This document shows positions 9,292-17,516 of a stretch of DNA of 64,000 bases, in pieces; within the stretch, counting starts at the first letter, position 1; every line of letters starts with the position of its first letter. The notes beneath the pieces are model-generated. The model saw nothing but the letters and a program-made list of their open reading frames with translations, did no database searches and was not told the DNA's origin. This stretch comes from Nitrospirillum iridis. Lineage in GTDB: Bacteria > Pseudomonadota > Alphaproteobacteria > Azospirillales > Azospirillaceae. The stretch spans positions 248,001 through 312,000 of the forward strand of contig NZ_JACIIZ010000004.1 of assembly GCF_014205765.1 (NCBI RefSeq), given 5' to 3'. The position numbers and the translations under genes are program-made.

Positions 9292-12153
9292 ATGAGCGGC
9301 CGGGCGGAGGCTGTGGTCATGGGGGTGGAGCGAGGTGGCGTGCCGCCTGAGATACGCGCATTGTGCGGCCCTTTACTGGACACCTTGATCCAGTCCGGCA
9401 TGCCCTTGACCGTGACCGATCATCGCCGCCCCGGCGAACCGTTGGTTTTCGCCAATCCAGCCTTCGAGCGCCTGATCGGCTGCGGCTTCGCCGAGCTGGT
9501 GGACCTTCCGTTCGGCTTTCTGGCGGCCGCCGATGCCGACCCCGGCATCCTCGCGGGGATAGAGGAGGCGCTGTCCGCCGACAGGCCGCTGACCGCCGAC
9601 CTGCGCGTGGTACGCAAGGATGGCAGCGTGTTCTGGGATCGGCTGCGCTTGACCCCCGTGGTTGACTCCCTGGGGGCCACGCCCTTCTTCCTCTGGACCC
9701 ATTGCGACCAGACGTTGGAACTGGCCCGCGCGGAGGTGGAGGCCGAGCTGGCCGCCAGTCGTCAGGCCCTGACCAATGCCCGGGAAAGGGCCCGCTTGGC
9801 CCAGGCGGTGGGCGGCACCGCAGGGGCCTGGGAGTGGGATGTCGCGACAGGGCGGTTCTACGCCGATGCCCGTTTCGCGGAGCTTTACGGCCTCGACCCC
9901 GTGGCTGCCGGCAACGGCCTGGGCACGGACGCGTTCTTCGAATCCATCCATGCCGATGATCGCATGCGCATCCGCATCGCCGTGGCGGGCGTGATGCATG
10001 GCGCCGACATTTTTTCCAAGGACTATCGCGTCGTGGGGCGCGACGGGACGGTGCGCTGGGTGTCCGCCCGGGGCGGCGCCGACCGTACCGCCGACGGCGG
10101 CGTCCATCGGTTCCGGGGCGTTCTGGCCGATATCACCGAACAGAAGCGGGTCGAGGAACAGCTGCGCGTCGCCCAGACCGCTGGCGGCGTCGGCACCTTT
10201 GAGTACGTCAGCGGCTTCGGTACCGTATCGGTATCGGAACAGTTCTGCCGCCTGTTGGGTCTGCACCCTACCCGGGCGTTGCCGGTGCGCACGGTCAACG
10301 CCGTGGTGCACCCCGACGACGCCCCCCTGATCGCCAGTCTGGACGGAAGCAATCCCGGCGAGCCCTATCGGGAATTCCGGATCGTGCGTCCCGACACCGG
10401 ACAAATCCGTTGGCTGGCCCAGCGCGGGGAGCATCGCCGCGATGGCAAACGGGACCGTGACGGTGGTCAAGGGGCCGGTGGGCTTGGTGGTGGCGTCCGG
10501 GCGGGAAGCCGCTTCATCGGCGTCATCTACGACATCACCGCGTCCAAGGACGCGGAGGAGAAGCTGCGCCTGTTCGCCGAAACGCTGGAGGCGCGGGTGG
10601 AGGAACGGACGCGGGAGCGTGACCGTGTCTGGAACAATTCCCGCGACCTGTTGGTGATCATTGGCGCGGACGGCGTCTGCCGGGCCGTCAGCCCGTCCTG
10701 GACCGCCATCCTGGGCTATGACGTCAACGAGATCGTCGGTCGCCAGATCCAGGATTTCGTCCATGAGGAAGAGGTGGAGACGACGGCCGAGGCGTTGAAG
10801 GGCGCGATCCATGACCAGAACCTGACGAATTTCGAAAACCGCCAACTGCATAAGGATGGCGGCACGCGCTGGATTTCCTGGAACACCTCCAAGGAAGGGG
10901 ATCTGGTCTACGCGTACGGCCGCGACATCACCGAGGACAAGCAGCGGGCGGACACGCTGCGCCAGACGGAAGAGCAATTGCGCCAGGCCCAGAAGATGGA
11001 GGCCGTGGGCCAGTTGACCGGCGGTTTGGCGCATGACTTCAACAACATGCTGATGGGTGTCATCGGTGGCCTGGACATCGTGCGCCGGCGCATCGCCCAG
11101 GGCCGTCTGAACGATTTGGACCGATTCATGGACGCGTCCATGGCGTCCGCCCAGCGGGCCGCGGCGTTGACCCACCGGCTGCTGGCCTTCTCCCGTCGAC
11201 AGACGCTGGACCCCAAGCCCATCGACATCAACGACTTGGTGATGTCGATGGAGGACCTGCTGCGCCGGACCCTGGGTGAGCAGATCGAGCTGCGCGTCAC
11301 CATGGCGGAAAACCTGGCGGCGGCGCGCAGCGACGTGAACCAGCTGGAGAGCGCCATCCTGAACCTGGCGATCAATGCCCGCGACGCCATGCCGGATGGC
11401 GGCATCCTGACCATAGAGACCGGCCGCGCCACTCTGGATCGGGCTTATACCATCCGGCATGATGGCCTGTCGGCCGGCGACTACGTTATGATCCGGGTCA
11501 GTGACACCGGCATGGGCATGCCGCCCGACGTGGTGGCCAAGGCCTTCGATCCCTTCTTCACCACCAAACCCATCGGCCAGGGCACCGGCCTGGGTCTGTC
11601 GATGATTTACGGCTTCGTCAAGCAGACGGGCGGCCATGTGCGCATCGACAGCGAACCCTGGCGCGGAACGGCCATCACCATGTACCTGCCGTGTGACGGG
11701 GGCGAAAGCATGGTGGATGGTAGCCTGATCGGTACCGGGGAGACGCCGGAAGGGGCGGGGGAGATCGTCCTGGTGGTGGAAGATGACGAATCCGTGCGCT
11801 TGCTGGTCCTCGATGTGCTGCAGGAGTTGGGCTACACCGCCCTGCACGCGGCGGAGGGACGCGCGGCGCTGAATGTCATCGAATCCTCCAGCCAGATCGA
11901 CCTGCTGATCACCGATGTGGGCCTGCCTGGCCTGAACGGCCGCCAGCTGGCGGAAATCGCCCGCCGGCGGCGGCCCGACTTGCCGGTGCTGTTCGTCACC
12001 GGCTACGCCGCCAACGCCGTCGTCCGGGGTGATTTCCTGGATGAGGGCATGGACATGGTGATGAAGCCCTTCGCCATGGATGAATTGGCGGCCAAGATCC
12101 GGGGCATCCTGGAAAATCGCCATAAGGAGCGGGTGGGCGCGACACCCTTATAG
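9292..12153 (+). CDS. Multi-PAS hybrid histidine kinase
   Basis: About 953 residues, no membrane segment. Domains in order: PAS/PAC units at about residues 25-150, 165-290, 295-425 and 450-550 with coiled-coil linkers; HisKA with the H box GLAHDFNNML (about 580); HATPase with N box LAINARDAM and G boxes DTGMGMPPD and GQGTGLGLS; C-terminal receiver with VVEDDESVRLL and phospho-acceptor Asp in LLITDVGLPGLNG (about 875). The H box HDFNNM is that of the NtrB/FixL-like HWE-distinct HisKA group. ATG 9292 is favoured by GGGGGA upstream; ATG 9262 is possible. It lies 49 bases after cheC on the same strand and may feed sensory information to the che system. The ligand is not evident. Confidence 0.88.
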   Translation: MSGRAEAVVMGVERGGVPPEIRALCGPLLDTLIQSGMPLTVTDHRRPGEPLVFANPAFERLIGCGFAELVDLPFGFLAAADADPGILAGIEEALSADRPLTADLRVVRKDGSVFWDRLRLTPVVDSLGATPFFLWTHCDQTLELARAEVEAELAASRQALTNARERARLAQAVGGTAGAWEWDVATGRFYADARFAELYGLDPVAAGNGLGTDAFFESIHADDRMRIRIAVAGVMHGADIFSKDYRVVGRDGTVRWVSARGGADRTADGGVHRFRGVLADITEQKRVEEQLRVAQTAGGVGTFEYVSGFGTVSVSEQFCRLLGLHPTRALPVRTVNAVVHPDDAPLIASLDGSNPGEPYREFRIVRPDTGQIRWLAQRGEHRRDGKRDRDGGQGAGGLGGGVRAGSRFIGVIYDITASKDAEEKLRLFAETLEARVEERTRERDRVWNNSRDLLVIIGADGVCRAVSPSWTAILGYDVNEIVGRQIQDFVHEEEVETTAEALKGAIHDQNLTNFENRQLHKDGGTRWISWNTSKEGDLVYAYGRDITEDKQRADTLRQTEEQLRQAQKMEAVGQLTGGLAHDFNNMLMGVIGGLDIVRRRIAQGRLNDLDRFMDASMASAQRAAALTHRLLAFSRRQTLDPKPIDINDLVMSMEDLLRRTLGEQIELRVTMAENLAAARSDVNQLESAILNLAINARDAMPDGGILTIETGRATLDRAYTIRHDGLSAGDYVMIRVSDTGMGMPPDVVAKAFDPFFTTKPIGQGTGLGLSMIYGFVKQTGGHVRIDSEPWRGTAITMYLPCDGGESMVDGSLIGTGETPEGAGEIVLVVEDDESVRLLVLDVLQELGYTALHAAEGRAALNVIESSSQIDLLITDVGLPGLNGRQLAEIARRRRPDLPVLFVTGYAANAVVRGDFLDEGMDMVMKPFAMDELAAKIRGILENRHKERVGATPL

Positions 12154-12247
12154 CGCGCGCAAAAATAATAAGATGATCGCGAAGATTGCGTATCGGCCCG
12201 CTTTGCGGCATACAGCCCACTCGGTGTATCCAACCCGGGGGGCGGTC

Positions 12248-13060
12248 ATGTGGGGGAAGCGGTTTTTCGGTGTCGCGGTTCTAGCCCTTCTCACGGGCTG
12301 CGCCACGACCGGAATGGGGCAGGGCGGTGGTGGGCAGCAGGCCACCCCGGCGCAATTGTTCGCCCGATCCCTGAACGCGGCGGCGGTGGCGCGGCCGGAT
12401 CTCCTGGGGCCTGACCTCGTGCGCATCGCGCCGGACAACCCCAAGCTGGTGTGGCGGGACGGGCCGCATGGCCGCCAGGTGCTGGTGGCTTCCACCATGG
12501 CGGCGGCGGCCTATGAGAAATACTACGCCGGCAAGGCGGGCGGCACCTCGCCTGACGCCTGGGGCACCATGTGGGTGACGGCCGTGCCGCAATTGCAGGA
12601 GTTCTGCGCCCGCGCCACGGGGGACGCCACCGCGACGGCGGAGCGGGTGAAACAGTATCTGGGCCTGGATCCCGCCCGCGACTATTCCCAGGTGGTGGAG
12701 ATGTGGGTGTCGCCCGATGCCCTGGCCCGGCCCTGCCCGGACACGGATGTGACGGCCGCCCACTGCACCTTGGACGCGTCCGCGACCGTGGCCCGGCCCA
12801 GTTGCGCCGCCGGCGATACCCCGTGCCTGGAAAAGCAAGGCTATTGGGATTGGTTCGCCCGCAACATGCGCGTGAACTATGTTGAGGGCGGCGCCCCCTG
12901 GACGCGCCTGGGCTATACCTACGACTGGCATCCCAAGGCCGACGCGCCCGATGGCGCCGTGCGCTATGGCGCCAGTGAATTCATCCTCAAGCCCAGCAAG
13001 CCTTATGACATCCGTGCCGCCCATACCTTGGCGGACTATTGCCGTAAGCCCGGGGCGTGA
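12248..13060 (+). CDS. Putative lipoprotein of unknown function
   Basis: 270 residues starting with a short basic segment, hydrophobic helix and a lipobox LLTGC at about residues 15-20, so it should be exported and lipidated. The mature part is cysteine-rich (pairs around CPDTD..AAHC and SCAAGDTPC), which suggests disulfides. I do not recognise the domain. ATG 12248 is chosen because it begins the signal sequence; the same frame stays open upstream into the kinase gene without purpose. It is 94 bases after the kinase stop with an AT-rich stretch at about 12160-12180 that could be a promoter. It converges on the EamA exporter gene 6 bases away. Confidence 0.7.
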   Translation: MWGKRFFGVAVLALLTGCATTGMGQGGGGQQATPAQLFARSLNAAAVARPDLLGPDLVRIAPDNPKLVWRDGPHGRQVLVASTMAAAAYEKYYAGKAGGTSPDAWGTMWVTAVPQLQEFCARATGDATATAERVKQYLGLDPARDYSQVVEMWVSPDALARPCPDTDVTAAHCTLDASATVARPSCAAGDTPCLEKQGYWDWFARNMRVNYVEGGAPWTRLGYTYDWHPKADAPDGAVRYGASEFILKPSKPYDIRAAHTLADYCRKPGA

Positions 13061-13066
13061 GGTCGC

Positions 13067-13984
13067 TCACTCCGGCAGGACCGGCGGCGTCTGCCGCCGG
13101 GCGCTGAGCGTGGCGCCGATGGAGGCGACCATGATGGTGGCGATGGCCAGCCAGTGCAGGGGCGACAGCGCCTCCCCGAGCAACAGCAGGGCCATCAACG
13201 CCCCCACCGCGGGTTCGGCGCTGGTCAGCGTGCCGAAGGTCTGGGCCGGCAGGCGCCGCAGGGCGAACATCTCCAGCGTATAGGGCAAGGCGCTGGACAG
13301 CGCCCCCACCATCACGGCGCTGACCAGTATCGCCGGCTGGAACAAGGTGGCGGCGCCGGTGTGGGCGATGCCAACCGGCAACACCAGACACGCGGCGATC
13401 AGCGTGCCCGCCGCCGTGGCCTGGGTGCCATGGGCGCCCCCCACCTTCTTGGCGGCCAGGATGTACAGCGCCCAAAATACACCGGCGCCCAGGGCGCAGG
13501 CGATGCCATGGGGGTCCAGCTGGGCGGCGGCCGGCTCCAGCGGCAGCAGCAGCGCCAGGCCCGCCACCGCCAACCCGATCCACAGGAAGTCCGCCTTGCG
13601 CCGCGATGACAGCAGGGCCAGGCCCAGGGGGCCGGTGAACTCCACCGCGATGGCGATGCCCACGGGAATGGTTTGCAGGGACAGATAGAACAGGAAGTTC
13701 ATGCCCGCCATGGCGCCGCCATAGGCCAGCAGCGGTCGCCAGCTTCCCCGCGTCAGCCGCAGGCGCCAGGGCCGCAGCAACAGGGTCAGCAGGATGGCCG
13801 CCGTCGTCAGGCGCAGGGCCGTGGTGCCCTCCGCCCCCGTGACCGGGAACAGCGTCTTGGCGATGGAGGCGCCGGTGGTGACGGACACCATGGCGGCGAA
13901 CAGGGCGGCCACGGGCACGAACAGGGGCAGGGTGGCTGCCCCTTGGACGGTGCCGGCGGGGGGAAGGGCGGTATCGGGGGACAT
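13067..13984 (-). CDS. EamA/DMT-superfamily exporter (RhtA-like)
   Basis: 305 residues with ten predicted hydrophobic helices and the two EamA repeats (roughly residues 15-140 and 155-290). The sequence resembles the RhtA group of threonine/homoserine exporters, for example in LAYGGAMAGMNFLFYLSL and SAVMVGALSSALPYTLEM. The start at 13984 gives a normal short N terminus; a longer in-frame Arg/Pro-rich extension to 14044 is probably untranslated. It is divergent from the Lrp/AsnC-type gene at 14127, a classic arrangement in which the regulator controls an amino acid exporter. Substrate specificity is inferred from family and neighbour only. Confidence 0.85.
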   Translation of the reverse strand: MSPDTALPPAGTVQGAATLPLFVPVAALFAAMVSVTTGASIAKTLFPVTGAEGTTALRLTTAAILLTLLLRPWRLRLTRGSWRPLLAYGGAMAGMNFLFYLSLQTIPVGIAIAVEFTGPLGLALLSSRRKADFLWIGLAVAGLALLLPLEPAAAQLDPHGIACALGAGVFWALYILAAKKVGGAHGTQATAAGTLIAACLVLPVGIAHTGAATLFQPAILVSAVMVGALSSALPYTLEMFALRRLPAQTFGTLTSAEPAVGALMALLLLGEALSPLHWLAIATIMVASIGATLSARRQTPPVLPE

Positions 13985-14126
13985 GGAACGGGGCGGTCTT
14001 CGACGGCGGTATGGCCGGGACGGGGCGCCCGGACGACGCGGCATTTTACCCGGTGATGGCGCCCAGCATTGTCAATTATGGGCGATTGATGATAATTTTT
14101 ATCGCATGCGGCGATGTTGAGGATAA
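13985..14126. promoter_or_regulatory. Divergent promoter region between exporter and Lrp-type regulator
   Basis: The 142 bases between the two divergent starts include an AT-rich stretch at about 14067-14105 (ATTGTCAATTATGG and GATGATAATTTTTATC) unlike the GC-rich surroundings. This is where the overlapping promoters and an Lrp-type binding site would be expected. A ribosome site TGAGGATA precedes the regulator start at 14127. No exact operator consensus could be assigned. Confidence 0.5.
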
Positions 14127-14624
14127 ATGCTCTTACCGGACCTGGACGCCCTCGACCGCAAGCTGCTGGAGCAACTGCAGGCGGACGCGCGTCTGCCAAT
14201 ACCGGTGTTGGCCGAACGCGTCGGCCTGTCCGGTCCGGCGTGCTATCGCCGTATCCGCCGCCTGCGTGAGATCGGGGCGATAGAGCGCGAGGTCGCCGTC
14301 GTCCGTCCCCGTACCCTGGGCTGGCCCCTGACCATGATCGTGCTGGTCACGCTGGAACGCGACAGCGGCCGGGCGTCCGACGCCGGCGGCGGTCATGCGA
14401 TCGACCAGTTCATGCGCAAGATCGCCGCCGTGCCGGAGGTGGTGGAGGCGTGGTACGTCACCGGCGACCATGACTTCGCGCTCCGCATTGTCGCCCGCGA
14501 CATGGAGGGCTACGACGACCTGACCCGCCATATCCTGCTGGATGACGAAAACGTCCGGACCTTCAAGACGCTGGTTGTCATGCGGCAGGCCAAGGCGTTG
14601 AGCCCGGTTCCGGCGGCGCCGTGA
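14127..14624 (+). CDS. Lrp/AsnC-family transcriptional regulator
   Basis: 165 residues. The N-terminal winged helix-turn-helix (LDRKLLEQLQADAR, then LAERVGLSGPACYRRIRRLR) and the C-terminal RAM/AsnC ligand domain (residues about 65-150, with EVVEAWYVTGDHDFALRI) match the family in order and length. These proteins sense amino acids and often activate an adjacent divergent exporter. Start ATG 14127 follows TGAGGATA. The adjacent divergent EamA gene is the probable target. It ends 22 bases before the convergent methyltransferase. Confidence 0.92.
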   Translation: MLLPDLDALDRKLLEQLQADARLPIPVLAERVGLSGPACYRRIRRLREIGAIEREVAVVRPRTLGWPLTMIVLVTLERDSGRASDAGGGHAIDQFMRKIAAVPEVVEAWYVTGDHDFALRIVARDMEGYDDLTRHILLDDENVRTFKTLVVMRQAKALSPVPAAP

Positions 14625-14646
14625 TCCCGCTGGGGCGTCGCGGCCC

Positions 14647-15279
14647 TCATCGCCGCGCCAGGCCGACCAGTCCGGTCATGCCGCCGGGAAGCGGCACGGC
14701 CCTGATCGCGATCCCATCCGCGGCGAAACCCCCGGCGATCATCAGGGCCCGCAGGCCGTTCGCGTCGAACAGGCGATGCGTCTCCGCTTCGGCGAAGGGC
14801 CAGCGCCGCATGGCGTCGGCGTCGGTGACGTACACCGCCATCACGCCATGGGGCCGCAGCACCCGCCTGACTTCACCCAGCACCGCGCCGGGTTCGCTCC
14901 AAAAATAGGCGACGTTCACCGCCAGAACCTTGTCTACCGACGCCGTCGCCAGCGGCAACGCGGTGAACCGCCCCAGGTGAAGATGGACGCGACCGGCCGC
15001 GATGTCCCGCCGATTGCGCCGTCGGGCATGGGCCATCATGACGGCCGACTGGTCGATGCCATGGACAACGGCCGGGGCGACCCGGGCGGCGGCCAGGGCG
15101 ATGCCGTGGCCGGGCCCGAAACCCAGTTCCAGAACCGTGTCGCCCGGCGCCAGGCGAAGGGCGTCGATGGCCAGGCGATTGGGACCGGCGTTGATCCGTC
15201 GCATCAGGTGGCCAACCACCCGCCCGGTCCAGCCGGTGGGGTGGCGTAGTTGCCGCCCCAGCATGGCCCAGGCGGTCAT
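14647..15279 (-). CDS. Class I SAM-dependent methyltransferase (UbiE/COQ5-like)
   Basis: 210 residues. Motif I is seen as VLELGFGPGHGIAL (about residues 49-62), followed by HGIDQSAVMM (motif II region) and DKVLAVNVAYFW (motif III-IV). This is the fold of small-molecule or quinone/lipid methyltransferases. Its start overlaps the stop of the TPR gene (ATGA), so it is the last gene of the operon that begins with the hemolysin-family gene at 19676. It could methylate the operon's product. Substrate unknown. Confidence 0.82.
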   Translation of the reverse strand: MTAWAMLGRQLRHPTGWTGRVVGHLMRRINAGPNRLAIDALRLAPGDTVLELGFGPGHGIALAAARVAPAVVHGIDQSAVMMAHARRRNRRDIAAGRVHLHLGRFTALPLATASVDKVLAVNVAYFWSEPGAVLGEVRRVLRPHGVMAVYVTDADAMRRWPFAEAETHRLFDANGLRALMIAGGFAADGIAIRAVPLPGGMTGLVGLARR

Positions 15280-16019
15280 TGGTTCGCCGCCAGCTTTTGC
15301 TGCGCGCGTGCCAGGAGGGCGCGCACCTCACCACGCCGCCCGGCGTCCCATACCGGCCGGTCAGGCGCGGGGGGGGCCGCCAAGGCGTGCGTCAGCACCT
15401 CCGCCGCGTGGCCGTAGTCCTTCAATTCCAGCAGGAAGTCGCCATAGAAATAGTTGGAATCCAGGCCGTCGGGGTTGATGGCCAGCCCTTCCTCAAGGTA
15501 CCGGCGGGCCTTGGTATCGTCACCAAAGCCCAAGGGAAATCCGGGGACCTTGGCGTAGAGCGACCCCAGGCTGATGGGAATGGCGCCGTTCAGGGCGCGA
15601 TAGTCCAGCCGGGCCGCCTGCTCGAACAGCTCGCGCGCCTGGCGGGCCCGGCGCAGGGCGCCCAGACCGCCTTCGAAGCCGGCCTCGCTGCACAGGGCCA
15701 GGGCCTGCCAGACCAGGGGTTCGGCATGGCCTGGATTTTGGGCCGCCACCGCCGCGGCGGCATCGATAAGCCGCGTCATCTGGGTCTGCTGTGCCTGGGG
15801 ATCGCCGACCTCATAGTTGATGTGCGACCAGGTTTGCTCCAAGCGGCGGAGGGATTCATCCAACGGGGCCGCCGGCAAAGGGGCCGCCGGATCGACCGGC
15901 GTTTCGATACCGACGCCGACAGGGGCGGCCTGGGCGCTTCCGCGCCCGTGGGGCAGGGCGGTCCCGATGGCCAACAGGGAAACGGCGAGAAGGCCGGTGG
16001 CGAAAAGGCGGGCGGACAT
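15276..16019 (-). CDS. Exported TPR-repeat protein
   Basis: 247 residues. An N-terminal signal sequence (about residues 1-31, ending near SAQA) is followed by helical repeats: PLVWQALALCSEAGFEG, RQARELFEQAARLDY, KARRYLEEGLAINPDGLDS and YGHAAEVLTHALAAP, which look like TPR or Sel1-type units. Probably periplasmic. Proteins with this layout have been seen with DUF-type TRAP accessory TPRs, but I cannot assign a family firmly. It lies 11 bases after the SDR gene and overlaps the methyltransferase, so it is part of the operon. Role unknown. Confidence 0.7.
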   Translation of the reverse strand: MSARLFATGLLAVSLLAIGTALPHGRGSAQAAPVGVGIETPVDPAAPLPAAPLDESLRRLEQTWSHINYEVGDPQAQQTQMTRLIDAAAAVAAQNPGHAEPLVWQALALCSEAGFEGGLGALRRARQARELFEQAARLDYRALNGAIPISLGSLYAKVPGFPLGFGDDTKARRYLEEGLAINPDGLDSNYFYGDFLLELKDYGHAAEVLTHALAAPPAPDRPVWDAGRRGEVRALLARAQQKLAANQ

Positions 16020-16030
16020 GGCGGCTTCTC

Positions 16031-16852
16031 CTATCGGGGCAGGGCGGCGGGGCGCAGGGCGTGACGGATGGCGTCGTCCATGCCCGCCCGCCGCAGCTGA
16101 CGGTTGATGACCCGGTCCAACAGGCCGGGCAGCAAGGCTTGAATCAGGCCGTAAAGGCGTTCCGGCCCGGCGGGATAGATGGTGTCGGCGCCCCGCAAGG
16201 CGCCGTCCCAGATGGTCCGGGCGATGTCTTCCGGTTCATCCAGGCGCATGCCCAATGGCTCCACCACGGCTTCCAGGCCGTCCAGCGCCGGGGTGTGGGC
16301 GCCGCGCGGGGCGGCATGACTGACGCCGATCCCCAGGTCCCGCACCTCCCGCCGCAGGGCGCCGGACAGGCCGCGCAGACCATGCTTGGTGGCGCAGTAG
16401 GCGGTGAACAGGGGGTAGGGGATGTCACCGAACAGGGAGCCGATGTTGACGACCCGGCCCCGGGCCGCCGCCAGCAGGGGAAGCAGGTCGCGGGTCAGTG
16501 CCAGCGGCGCCACCAGATTGACGGCCACCATGGTCTCCAGCGTGGCGTCCTCCAGATCCGACAGGGGGCCGGCCGTCAGCACGCCGGCGTTGTTGACCAG
16601 GAAATCCAGCCGGCCCCAGACGGCCGCCACATGCTGGCACAGGGCGGTGCGGGCGGCGGCATCCGTCACGTCGCCTGGCACGATGGCGCAGACCGTGCCG
16701 GCGGCGACGCGTGCCGCCGTTTCCTGCAGCGCCGTGAGCCGGCGGCCCGTCAGCACCAGCGAGGCGCCGCGGTGGGAGGCGTCCACCGCCAGGGCGCGGC
16801 CGATGCCGGAACCGGCACCGGTGATCATGACGACCTTGCCCTTAAGCGGCAT
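16031..16852 (-). CDS. Short-chain dehydrogenase/reductase
   Basis: 273 residues. Cofactor motif TGAGSGIGRA at about residues 11-20, NNAG at about 89-92, catalytic Ser in NIGSLFGDIPY and the YxxxK pair in YCATKHGL. This is a classical SDR, expected to reduce a carbonyl or oxidise an alcohol with NAD(P)H. Its start lies inside the 3' end of the diiron gene (11-base overlap). Together with the acyl ligase and the diiron protein it suggests stepwise processing of an acyl substrate. C-terminal extension (about 210-273) is longer than the minimal SDR and may bind a hydrophobic substrate. Confidence 0.88.
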   Translation of the reverse strand: MPLKGKVVMITGAGSGIGRALAVDASHRGASLVLTGRRLTALQETAARVAAGTVCAIVPGDVTDAAARTALCQHVAAVWGRLDFLVNNAGVLTAGPLSDLEDATLETMVAVNLVAPLALTRDLLPLLAAARGRVVNIGSLFGDIPYPLFTAYCATKHGLRGLSGALRREVRDLGIGVSHAAPRGAHTPALDGLEAVVEPLGMRLDEPEDIARTIWDGALRGADTIYPAGPERLYGLIQALLPGLLDRVINRQLRRAGMDDAIRHALRPAALPR

Positions 16853-17516
16853 GAAGGACCTCCTGCCGCTGACCCAGGTCCCGGAATATGTCGCCGTACA
16901 GCTGATAGACGACGCGCGCGGTTTCGGTGATGACCGGGAGGGCGTCCGGGTCGCACAGGGTGTTCACCAGCCTCTCGAAAAAGGCGACATGGTCCACGTC
17001 CAGGGCGCCGTGGGTGGTGAGATAGCGGAAGCCGGCGCCGCCCTGATGGCGGAACGCGTGGGAGAGGGCGTCGGCCGCCCGCTGCGCCAACAGGGTCGAC
17101 ATGCCTTCCAGCACGTGCACCATGCCCAGCATGGCATAGGGGCTGATGCGATCGATGGCGTAGTGGACATAGCCCACCAGGGCGCTGCAGGCGGCGCCCG
17201 GTTGACCAGACGCGACCCCGACGGCGTCTCCGCCCAGGGCGGCGATGTCATCCAGGATCCAGGCCTCGTGCCCGCGCTCCTCGGCGATGTAGTCGAACAA
17301 CGCTTCCCGATAGGGCGTGTCCTCCGTCCGGGCCGCCGCCAGGGCCAGTAACCGGCAGGTGTGGCGGACATGGTGGTAGGCTTGTTCTAGGAAGGCCAGG
17401 TACAAGGCCGGCGTGATGCCCCCTGACAACGCCTGGGTCAGGACGGGAATGGCGAGGAAGCGGTCGCGGGCCGCGGTCGTGTCGGCCAGCAGGCGGTGAT
17501 AGCGCGTCGGATTCAT
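16842..17516 (-). CDS. Heme-oxygenase-like diiron protein (TenA/PqqC superfamily)
   Basis: 224 residues, all-alpha. Candidate metal ligands sit in YHHVRHTCRL (about 47-56), YIAEERGHEAW (about 76-86) and HGALDVDHVAFF (about 169-180), the spacing of the heme-oxygenase-like diiron oxidase group (HDO), which includes the alkene-forming UndA and several N-oxygenases. Often annotated as 'iron-containing redox enzyme' or 'TenA family'. The start overlaps the acyl-ligase stop (ATGA), so both are probably made together and may act on the same substrate. The reaction is unknown. Confidence 0.82.
   Translation of the reverse strand: MNPTRYHRLLADTTAARDRFLAIPVLTQALSGGITPALYLAFLEQAYHHVRHTCRLLALAAARTEDTPYREALFDYIAEERGHEAWILDDIAALGGDAVGVASGQPGAACSALVGYVHYAIDRISPYAMLGMVHVLEGMSTLLAQRAADALSHAFRHQGGAGFRYLTTHGALDVDHVAFFERLVNTLCDPDALPVITETARVVYQLYGDIFRDLGQRQEVLHAA

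Noticed and set aside
9373-12123. Open frame of about 900 codons antisense to the hybrid kinase
   Set aside because: No recognisable motif, Gly/His/Gln-rich shadow composition and no ribosome site; the kinase on the + strand has all its motifs.
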